Below are positions 24,401 to 36,400 of a stretch of DNA of 64,000 nucleotides, piece after piece. How positions within the stretch are numbered: position 1 is the first letter of the stretch; every line of letters begins with the position of its first letter. The position numbers were made by a program, and so were the translations under genes. The notes beneath the pieces are model-generated. The model had not been told where the DNA came from, did no database searches, and worked only from the letters and a program-made list of their open reading frames with translations. Location: the NCBI GenBank assembly GCA_958496175.1, contig OY292279.1, positions 10,850,001-10,914,000 of the forward strand, read 5' to 3'. The stretch is from Sisyra terminalis. Taxonomy: Eukaryota > Arthropoda > Insecta > Neuroptera > Sisyridae.

Positions 24401-27400
24401 TTTTTTTTTTCATTGAGTTTTATGAAATTCAATGAATTTAAAAATCGCAAATTTACTTGGATGAGTCTCGAAATATTCAGATAATTTCGTTTTAAAATTG
24501 AAAGAATGCATATCTAAATAGACAATGATGCAATAAAAACACTTTTATTACAATATAATATGGAATTTTTCTACTCTTATTTTATTACAATTTTAAAAAT
24601 AAAACAAACTCTTGTTTTTCGCAAAAAATATTTCTTTGAATTTTTATTAGATAAATAAAACTATCGTGAAAAAGAAAACCAATCAAATTTTAATTTTCCT
24701 CAATTTTAGCAGGGATAAAGCTTTTAAATACCATGCGAAAAACGTAGGAACTTTTAGTTGTTTAGTTTTTAGTTGGCAATTTTCTCAACATTTATTTAAA
24801 ACTTATATTTTCTTGATATTAATTGTTAGCTTCTTCTTCTACTATTTCATGGACAAAACCGTACAGGAGGTTTACCCTTAAGTGGAAAATTCTTTATCGA
24901 GTTTTCAAAGAAAATATCTTTGGGTGATTTTCTAAAGCTAATATTTTTGCAATTGGTTTAATCGTGCCAGTTTAAAATAATTATGTTTTGATTTTTTTGT
25001 GCTAGGACAAAATAATTTCAAATCGATTTTAATTGAAACCTATATTTCCGTCGAAAAATGTCCCGAAGATATTTTTACTCAATAATTATGTTAATTTTAA
25101 TTAAATAATACAAGATTGAGGAATCATAAAAACTCCACTACAATATTAGTTAGCGACGTTTTGCTATATTTAATAGCTTCTCTAGACTCTGTATATACAA
25201 ATTAAAAAGATTAAAATATTAAGGAATATAGAAATTAACAACAGTCATATCTCTAATTTGTATGTAATCATTTGTATGTATTGTTCTTGTTATATACAGA
25301 GTTGTTGAAGAAGCTATTAAATATAGTGAAATATCGCTAACTAATATTGCAGTTGATTTTTATGATCTACCAATCCTCTAATATTTCTTTAAATTTATAA
25401 AAAAAGGATCTTACAATTTTCAGTTTTGTTAATTGAAAGTTTAAGTTAAAGGAAAAGTAGAAGAATAAACGAAGCTGTTAAAAATAGGACATTTAAAGGC
25501 ATTATAAATATTCAAAAAACTCATTAGAAGTCTTTTAAAGTTACTAAAGACATTTTAAATGTAATGATTTCAAAACGCCTTTAAATGCCTTTTTTAACAG
25601 GGAGGGTATGGCAATTCTTAGCCTTATAAAGTCTAGGACATTTATACAATGGAAAATTACGTTTTTCTTTGGTGAATACTTTAAAATTCGTCCGAAAATC
25701 ATCCTTCTGTTCAAAATTAACTCTCCAACATCTTCAGTGTATACATTAACAAAACGGCGTTAGTCAAAGTATAAAACGAATAAGCCATATAAACATTAAT
25801 TGCACGTAAGTTTCATTGTATCCTTTTCTATTATTTTCTCTGGTGTTTCTCTATAAACTAGATAAGAGTATTAGGTATACGTAACTTAATTTATTAGTCA
25901 ACTGGGTATGTACCATATATACTTACGAGTTTAACTCATTAAAATATACAAATTTTAGAAATATTAACACTATAATGGAAATTTTTCGTTAGTGTATTAA
26001 ACATGCCTTTGGACGATTTCCAGATGATGTCCATAACCCATTGACTATTCCATAAGGGAACCATCTTCTATTTTCTTTTAGACCATATTTATAGCTTAGA
26101 AGTTAAAAAAAATTAATGGTATTAAACGTTTATTTTTGATCTATAGTAATTGATTCAAGTACCCACAATTATGCAACAGTGTAAAAATCCTTGGAATTTC
26201 AATAATACAGCGTCAAAAAGTATATGAAATGCATCCATTATGTTGATAACTTTAGGGACATTCTCAGCTTTCTGTCTTCTTTTTATTTGCCAATTAATCA
26301 AAAGTCGGTAGAGATTTTAAAGACTTTTCCACTGTTATAATTTCAATAGGACAACTAGGATAATTTTCATCAACGTAATTAAATAATGCTTAAACTTCTT
26401 CAACCAGTGATGCCCAACCTTCGTTTTGACTTGTTCCATTCGAGAATTTTACTGTAGAACTAGGATACAGGGATATAGCGTGCATTTTGCTGCCCTCTGT
26501 TTTCTTTATTAGTCAAAAAAAATTGATAGTCAAATACCTTTAAATTCTTTAAATATGTATTCTTCATAGTGTTCTCAAAGGACTATATTTTATGGGATTG
26601 TTAATGGTAATATGCCGCCCCAATTTTCATGTGTCACCCGAGGCCATGGCTTCCCCTGCACGTATTTGCGATAACCACGATATCTACAATTAATATATCA
26701 AAAACTAGTTTCTAGAAGAAATATTTTTTGTAGCTCACCAAAAATTTTTTTGAAATACAGTATAATCTCACTAATCCGGCACTTCGATAGATCGGCACGT
26801 CCAATAATCCGGCACCCTTCGCCCTCTATACCCGTGCATACATTTATCCCTTCTATGAAATGCTTTATTTTATTCATTACCTATGACTTTTTCACTATAA
26901 TCCAGTAATCCGAACATTCCAATAATCCGGCACCATCCGGTTTTTAATAGCGCCGGATTAGTGAGATTACACTGTAGTATAACTACTAAGGTCTTTAACG
27001 ACTCTAGGGTTAATAAAAATGTGTAGTCGAGAAAATATTGAAAATTTGCTCGATACGAGAATCGAACCCAAAACCTACCAATTTTGGAGTTACCTGGATC
27101 ATTCGGCCACCAGTAGGCTTTCAAAAAGTTTGAAAATCAAAATTAGATCAAGGCAATAATTCGAGGACAAAGGTTGGACATCACTGATCTATTCAGCTAA
27201 TTCACTTCCTTTGATTTTTCTAATCTTTACATTGATCTTCTTGCATTGTTTTCCCATCCAAAACCAAGTAATTTTTCTTTCTTCATATAAATAAATTCAA
27301 AATTAAATAAGACATTTTTTTGACAAAGGATAGCCAACAAAAGAATTCAAAAATTACGACAATGAAAACATTTGTATGCAATAGTAATTCATACTTATCA

Positions 27401-30400
27401 AGTTTCTTCTATTTCTTTTAAGTATAATAACATAAAACTACAATAAAATTGCAAAGTGGGTTAACAATTTCCAAAAAAAAAAAAAAATAATCTTTGTTTA
27501 ACTTTTAAAATTATCAACAAACAAATATTTGATGCAATGTAAACCAATATCACAATAAATCAAATTCTTTTGTGTTTAAACCTTATTTATTTGTTTTATA
27601 TCTTTATCAATATTGCTAATATTGATTTAAAATCAAAAAAATATAACAATAGCAACAATAAATTTTCAAATAATCAGTCATGCCAATTGCCTATACACAA
27701 CAAATCAAACTCAAATCTGATTGGTCCAAAAGTTTTCACTACAGAAATTTAAATTTATGGCACACGTTTATCTGTCATATTAAATCAAAGAAAAAAAGCC
27801 GAAAGAAAAAAAAATAGTTGAAATAATGAGGCAATTAGAACTTTTTTTTGGATATTAATTTTCGTTAATTAATTGACTCTTAAAAAAGAAACAAAGTACG
27901 TGAGTTGGAGACCGTAAATTTGAAGGAAAAGTCATCACCCGCCCTCGTGTTTTACAGAAAAACGTAGCATTTCCGTTCAAAAAATTTATTATATACGAAT
28001 AATATATTCTTTTTCATATTATATATTTGTTATTTTTAGAATGCAACCACTAATTCGTTGTAATTGACGGCAGTTTACATGAAATATGGGAGCGGGTAAT
28101 TCAATCGTTTAACGATTTAATAAAAAAGCAGGAATTTCTCGAACGTCCCGGTGTTAAAATGTGTCGCTGTTTTTATGAAAAATTATTACACTGTTAAAGT
28201 CTTATTTTTAGAAGAATGATATATTTTATTGTACACTTACCGAATTAAAAATAATGGAAATAACCAAGAGTACGGCTTCGAGTTGTACGAGACGAAGAAT
28301 GACGTGGACGAGGTATACAATCCAACTGAATTCCTCTCCAATTAATATATATTATAATCATGTGGGTTTCACCTACGTTCCATACGTGTAAATAATAACA
28401 GTCGAAGATTCAAACGATCCATGTAGATCCAAGCGGATCCAAGGTCAAAACTTCATACTATTTGAAATAACGCGCTAAAGCGCGCATTTTCCATTACTAT
28501 TTTCATGAAAAACTTTACATCCAATCAATTATTTTTTTACCTGATGGCAGAATTAGTTTCTCAGTTGATTTGGTTAAATCCATTGAATTCTGATCTCCAG
28601 CATCACCTTCCCCTGGCAAGATTCTTTAAATCAAGGTAGTTCATTTTTCCTTGTAGTAAGTCCCCTTTTCTTGAGACCATTCGTGATATTCCCTTCTGAT
28701 ATTTTGTTGTAGACAAACGACGAAAATATTAATTTTTGCTTGGAGTTTTGTGGAAACCTATCCAATTCTACGAAGATTCATTTCCTGGGACTCATAATCC
28801 AGCACATATCTCAACATGTATTGTAGACCCTTATGACGTCATCAAGTTTACTTAATGTACTATTAAATACAAACCTAAAACTAAGCATACACCGAATTAA
28901 TTTAATTAATACCAGGTTGTTCAATAAGTTTTGTCGTTCGATAAGAAAACCACAATTTTATGGTTCAAAATACACTTTATTATTCAGTATAATCACCCTG
29001 AACATTATTACACTTGCTCCAACGATCCTCCAATCTGTGGATCCCATCCCTGAAGTGAGAATCCAGAAGGTCTACAAAATACGCTTCAACAGCCGTTATG
29101 ACCTCTTCATTTGATGAAAAACGCTTGCCACGCATAAATTTTTTGAGTTCTGGAAACAAATGGAAGTCGCTGGGGACCAAATCTGGTGAATACGGTGGGT
29201 GCTCCAACAATTCGAACTTTAATTCATGGATTTTAGCCAATGTCAAAATGCTCTTGTGACACGGTGCATTGTCCTGATGAAAAAGGATTTTTTTCTTTTG
29301 CAAACCGGGTCTTTTTTCACGAATTTTTTCCTTCGACTGGTTCAAAAGGTTGCAATAATATTAAAAATTAATTGTTTTACCAGTTTGCAAGTAATCCACA
29401 AACAAAATTCCTTTCGCATGCCAAAAAACTGATGCCATAACCTTCTGCCGGACACGAACTCATTTCGAAACCGAACAACCAGGTTCACACCACTCTTTAG
29501 CCTCTTGTTTTGATTCAGGATCATGGTGATAGACCCAAGTCTCATCCATAGTGATGAATCAACGCACAAAATCCACTTTATCCTTTTTAAAACGCTCCAA
29601 ATGTTGCTGAGAAAGTCGCATTCGAATGTGTTTTTGTTCCAGTGGTAGCGAATGCGGCACCCATTGTGCACACAGCTTTATAAAACCCAAAATTTCACTT
29701 AAAATATGGCTCATACTGCCTAATGAGATGTGTAGAGCCTCTACTAAATCTCTCCCAGTCAATCGACGATCTTCCAAAACCATATCCTTGATTTTGGCTA
29801 TGATTTCTGGTGTTGATGCGCTTTTTGAACGTCCTTCACGTGGATCGTCTTCAAGGCTTGGACGACCACGTTTAAATTCAGCAAACCATCTTTCTACTGT
29901 TCTAATTGAAGGTGAACAATCATTATACACTTTTAACATTCCTTCGTGAATTTCTTTTGGTGCTACACCTTCCAAAAATAAGAATTTTATCACTGCAGGA
30001 TATTCAATTTTTTCCATTGTAAAAAGATACTGTGACACGGCGACACTAAATGGCTTGTAAACAAAGAATGAATTGACATATTGAAATGAAACTTCACATA
30101 CATATGAAGAGTGTACCAAGAAAACAAAAAAAAATTGGGCTAGTAGCAAAGCCCTTTCTTATCGAACGACAAAACTTATTGAACAACCTGGTAATAACAA
30201 TTTTATTCCATCCAAAATTGTTCCTTACTAACAACAGTGAAACAATTTTTGAAATATCCTTACTTTTCGTATAAAAAAACGTACAATCTTATGAAAATTG
30301 TTTACATTTGACGATCAATTTACTAAAGATTATTTTTGATGTGTATATCCTTGATGATTTTCTTTTTTGTTTTAGAAATCGAGCCCAGCTTCCCGTACCG

Positions 30401-33400
30401 GGATGTCACAATCAAACGTGGTGTTGAAGCCAAAGAATTTTATGATCTTGAATCAGAGATCGGAAGGTGAATGAATCGATCAAATATTATTATCTTATTT
30501 CTAAAACGCCCCCCCCCTGAACTTGGACACATTTCCACATCATTGTTCCCACATATACAGGATGGTCTTTGTGTCATGAATAACGGAAATCTTCGAAGTA
30601 AAGTAGTAGATAAATGGATATCTTTGAATCGAGAACATGAAGAAGTATGGATCCTTTTATTTACTTTAATAGTATTGGTCAATTAATTAGTGCCTTGAAT
30701 TCTAATCCATTTGTCATAAAGTATCGCACTAGTATTCGAGACACCTAGATCAGCCTCTATATCCATTAGGAATGTCTAAAATAAATTCTATTAATATAAA
30801 GTCGTTAAAAATTGGCTGGTAAACAGTTTTGAGGTTCAAATTAAATAAAAAAAAAATGATCGTTTAATGCTAAATCAAAAAAAAAATGATCTTCATTCTT
30901 TGAAATAATGATGTCTCATGTTTGATATATTTTAAACTCATTGCAATACGATTTTCATTAAATCTTAAGTGCTATTATTAAACCGTAGGAAATATTAGTA
31001 GGAGGTAAGATATACCTAAAATAATTTCTCTAAAGTTCTAAACTTAAAATTAGTTTCTTCAGTCTTTAATTCAATTGTAGACCCTCGTTTAGTTCAGTGG
31101 TTCCCAACGGGGGCGATATTGTTCATCAGTGGGTACTGGAATTTTCTAAGGAAGTGATATTGACTACACAGATAATGAAGGGGAACGGCATGAAAAAAAC
31201 AACTGGAGCTCTTTTTTTATTTTCAAAAAATTGGGATACTAAAGAAATTAGGTATAGGAATAGTTTTTGTTTTTCTTTACCTTGCCAATTAACTTATCTA
31301 AAGCTAGAGAAAGATGATTATGTAAAACATAGTTGTCGCTCTATAAAACATTATTTAATCTATGTAATCTATTATTTGCGCCGCTTATTTTGAAAGTGAG
31401 TTAAGTCCATTTCAAGAACAATCCCTATAGTGTTATCATTTTTAACCATAGGAACATAAGATACTAAGAAGGAAGAGGGAATAATTGGAAATCTGTAATT
31501 TCTGAAAACTTAGCAGTTAAATAATTAATACACTTTGTTCTAGTTACAAGAAGAAGAATCACCATATAGACCGTCCTTGAAATGGACTTACGCCACTTTC
31601 AAAATAAACGAGTCATTTAATGTATAGATGTATATAATATGGGCTTTTGGTACCTTTTTTGTATGAGCACCATGAGGCCTAGCAACATAGTGTCCTTGTT
31701 GACCTCTTGGCATCTCAATATATCTTTCTCACTTCGCGACGAACTTAGATATAGCTGTAATCTAAGCCCTTATGCTTGTGAGAGTACCCAAATCCTTAAC
31801 TGGACACAAGAGATCTTTTTCAGTGGTTATCAAGTAGTATTGGATCACTCCGTAACTACTATGTGATGATTTACATAGAACCATTGCTTGGCAATCGAAA
31901 TACGTATTTGTACATATACATATATGTTTATAGTTTGCTATGGTAAATTATATTACACAAATAGGATCACAGTATATTTTACATATTGTATAAAAATGAA
32001 AATATGTGTTCAAAAGTAAATCCCTGAAAAAGTTTTCTGAACTTACAATGAAACTTAAAAATTGTATTGGTTTCTATTTCTGAATTCTTCCACCAAGGAT
32101 ATAAAATAATGTTATAGTTAAAGCTTTTTCAAAGTACACTTTAAAGACTAACTTTATACGACTATCAACGGATTTTCGATTATTTTAAGCCCTTATGCTT
32201 GTGAGAATACCCAGACCTGGGTACAAGCAATCTTCCTCAGGGGTCATCAAGTAGTATAGGATCACTCCGTAACTGCTATGTGATGATTCACAAAGAATTA
32301 TTACTTGGCAATCGAAATACGTATTTGTACATATACGTGTATGTCTATAGTTTGCTTTGGTAAATTATATAACACAAATAGGACCACAGTATATTCGACA
32401 TATTGTATAAAAATGAAAATATGTGTTCAAAAGTAAATCCCTGAAAAAGTTTTCAGAACTAACAATTAAACAGATAAAAGTTTTATTTGCTTCTATTTTT
32501 GAATTCTTCCAAGGATATAAAAGAAGGTTATAGTTAAAGTACACTTTAAAGACTAACTTTATACCACTATAAATGGATTTTCGATTATTTTAAGCTTTTA
32601 ACGTTCATAGCAATATTGACCAGAAAAGTACAATGAAAGTAGGAGAACCCCAATTTTAAAACTATTGATTGATAGATAGCGAATGTTTATTGAGCTTTAA
32701 CATCCAAAAAAACTATGTCTTAGACCAGTCCCTAATATTAACATTAAAATACTTAATAGTTGACAAATGAAACCCTGGAGGAAGTTGGAAACTTGATAGG
32801 CAAGGGCAGATTTAAAGGGGGACACGGGGGCACGTGCCCCCCTTCAGGGTATTTTTGTGTACTGTGGAGATTCCATAACAGTACATACTTACAAGCAAAT
32901 CAAATTATTAAAGTTGTGAAAATATATTAATAAAATAACGGAAAGAACATTAGTGAAACTCTAATCTATTTCTGGCTGGAATTGCGATTTTTTTTTGTGA
33001 TCCCTTTCACGCACTTGCAAATGAAAGATGATAATGTGCCCCCTCCCTCAGAAAAAAATCCTGAATCCACCCTTGTTGATAGAGATAAACCTATTTAAAG
33101 AACCTCACCAGGGGTAGACAGCGCTAAAGGGAAGAATTCAAACTAAATCTGCCGCCAGGCAGAAAACAGAGAAAAATAGATGTTTTACTGGTTTTAACGA
33201 TCAAAACATAAACTCCAAACTAAACAATCTAGGCTTAGATACATAAAGTAATGTTTAAGTGTTAATCTTAATTGAAATTTCGCATAAAATTTCGTTTTGT
33301 TTTTGACAGAGGCAAATTTGGCACAGTTTATCGATGTCGTGAACGAGCAACCGGACTAACTTTGGCAGCGAAATTTGTGCCAGTTCCACGTCGTGAAGAT

Positions 33401-36400
33401 CGTCGTAATGTAGAACGAGAAGTTGACATCATGAGATCCTTACAACATCCCCGACTAATTCAATTATACGATGCGTTCGATAATGGAAAAGTAATGTGTG
33501 TGGTTTTGGAGTTGTACGTATCACATTAAGTCAACATTGGCAATGGCTAAAAATATCCGATTGACTAATCACCGATTTCCGCTTGTCTTGCAGAATCGAG
33601 GGAGGTGAATTGTTTGAACGAGTCATCGACGATGATTTTGTCCTTACAGAGAAATCTTGCACAGTTTTCATGCGACAAATTTGCGAAGGCATCGAATTTA
33701 TACATAAACAAAACATTTTGCATTTAGACTTAAAAGTAAAAAACAAAATTAAATACAAATATCATCCTATACCGATTGGCCAACAAAAATTTTAATCGAT
33801 TTCCCATCGATTCAAACTTTAAAATTTTGTTACCTAATTGGTATAGGGTATACATTACATAGTTTATCTATAAATCGCATACTTTTATTTTTAGCCGGAA
33901 AATATTCTTTGTCTTACAAAAACGGGTAATCGAATCAAAATTATAGATTTTGGATTAGCACGAAAATATGATCCGAATAAAAAGTTACAAGTGCTATTCG
34001 GAACGCCCGAATTTGTCGCTCCGGAAGTCGTTAATTTTGACCAGATCGGCTACGGAACCGACATGTGGTCGGTTGGAGTTATTTGCTATGTTTTGTAAGT
34101 GAATTTTGGTTTTTCCTGAAATAAGGAATCAATAATTATTTTGACTTACAGATTATCGGGATTGTCACCGTTTATGGGAGAAACCGACATTGAAACGATG
34201 GCAAATGTAACAGTAGCAAAATATGATTTCGACGATGAAGCCTTTAGTGAAATATCTTCAGAAGCTATCGATTTCATCACACAATTGCTGGTGAAAGATC
34301 GAGGGTAAGTGAAAATTTGAGCCCTAGAAACGATTTTTTTCCTGTAGAAAATTCGAAATGTATATCATATGGTCCCTTGTGTTGTCTTTATAACTCAATT
34401 CCACTGATCCTTTTTATAGTACTGTAGCTCCGCAAGAAAAAAGGCATGACAAAGTTCTGAAAAATTGTTTTTTTTGATTGTTTTACTAAATTTTTTGATA
34501 CTAATTTTGTGTTGATTAACAATTGGTTTTACATACTTTGTAACTGTCGGCCTTTGTTTCTTCCAGGGCGCGTATGTCGGCCACGGATTGTTTAAAACAT
34601 CCATGGCTTCGACGTAAAGAAAAACCGCCACAACCACCACCGCCCCCAAATATAAAAGAAGTTGCCACGAAACCAACTAGTGTTGCCACACTAGGCTTGG
34701 AAACGGCTAAGGAAAATTTACGGGCGTTTGTTGAACGCTGGGGTGAACACCCCAACTCCCCTTATTTATTCGATGTGACATCACATAAAATTTCACCGGT
34801 AGAACTCTCATCGTCACAACATTCATTAAAAGGGATGTCTCCATCACCGTGCGGGTCGATTGGGTCATCTCCCGACTCGATTCTCGAGCACGAGATGGAC
34901 CATCCCGAAAAGCCTCCAAAACCGTTTGAACATCTCCAAAATTTCGAACGTCGCGCCTCCGACAGTTCGTGTGTGTTAAAAAAAACCACCGACGTCGTTG
35001 GCAAAATCAATCTTGCCGAAGAAATCAAAAAACTTTCCGACAAACTATTCCAATTAGCCACCATGCCCACGGAGCTTGTTTCGAGTCGTTCGAAAATCCC
35101 GAATGGAACTCCCCAAAACGGAACCAGTGCCCCACTCGCTGATTTCCGTCGAGCCAAATTTAAGGTCACCGGACGCGATGTTCCAATTTTCCGCGACATA
35201 CCATCGATGCCATCCCAAAATTCCTCCGAAAGCTCATCGTCACACTTTTCATCCTCCTCAAGCAGTAGTAAATACTACAACAACGTTCAAAACGCGGCCG
35301 TTTCCACCAAAGATTTACTCCTCCAACTCTTAGACAAATGGGACGACAACTCATCCTCATCAATGGCATCCTCGTCGAAATTCGACGAGACGATATCGGC
35401 TAGAACTTTCTGGGCCAACAACAATCGACATGCATCAATCAGCCGTACATCACGACCCCATAAATCAATATCCCTTGAATGGCCAGACAATGATGATCTC
35501 GGCCAAAAAACTATCAGTTCCTTAAATTTGTTCTTCCAATCGCGACAAACGTCCAAAAAATCGCACCCTTTCATTACAAACTCAACAAGTCCATCCACCA
35601 CCCCAACCCCTACGTCAGAACAATCGAAATCTTAACAAAACGTGGAATGTTATAAAGACAATTCAAAGACTTCATAAAATATTCGACTAGTCAAATAAAA
35701 AAGTGATAATTTACAGTGCCAAGAGACAACAATTATAATTTAAGAAAGTTCTCTCTAGTCGTTAGTTGTATTTATTTAAAATAGATGTAAATTGCATGAT
35801 ATTTCATTAAAACTTATTTTAAACTATCGTCATATTTTCTACTTGAAAAATACAAGTTTAAAGCCTCAATCCAGTGGTTTGTTTTAGGGGTTGAAAAATA
35901 TTTTTCGTAAGTTCTAAGAAAAAAAATTCAATGAATGCATTTAAGTATTCGCCTTCCTATGCCAATAAAATTTTAATTTTTTTAAATCTACTTTTGCTTA
36001 TTGCTGGGGAATCGTTTGTAAAAAAAGCTATTTCAAAATAGTTTAGGAGTAATCTATTCTATTGATATATATAAAACAAAGTCGTGTTAGACTATTTATA
36101 ACAGAAGAATGGCTGAACCGATTTTCATGATCTATGATTCGTCTACTCTTAGGTTAACAGAACAACTATTAGAATATCTGGAAAATTATGAATAAATTGT
36201 AATTTTAAACTTAAACATTAGCAACCGTTTCAATTTGACTTTTTTATTTACTGAATTTAAATGTTTAAAAGTGTCTTTCCACGTCAATCAAATAAATCCA
36301 ATCTTCGTAATATTTTTCGTGCCGATATTTATAGAATAGCCGAAATGGTGATAGAATTTCAAGAATATTTTTTTGTATGTAGCAAATTATAAGAGTAGTT

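Larger units (their letters stand above)
26405..27186. mobile_element. Composite hAT-like element carrying nested insertions
   Basis: CAGTGATGCCCAACCTTCG at the left and CAAAGGTTGGACATCACTG at the right form a 19-bp imperfect terminal inverted repeat. Between them lie a pogo/Tigger-type MITE and a tRNA-SINE-like unit. No transposase is visible and the 8-bp flanks do not match, so the pairing of ends is likely but not proven. Confidence 0.5.

Noticed and set aside
27040..27118. Functional tRNA gene on the minus strand
   Set aside because: A- and B-box-like segments are present, but the acceptor and anticodon stems do not pair and it runs into a repeat body, so it is treated as a SINE head.
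28472..28483. GCGCTAAAGCGC hairpin as a Helitron 3' end
   Set aside because: No CTRR terminus at the right distance and no matching 5' end or second copy in the window.
34762..35601. Long minus-strand ORFs (145 and 104 codons)
   Set aside because: They are antisense shadows of the Ser/Pro-rich sqa terminal exon, which has a clear coding frame and matching splice phase.
36110..36140. GGCTGAACCGATTTTCATGA as a marker of a known dispersed insect element
   Set aside because: The motif looks familiar from insect repeats, but ends and family cannot be established here.
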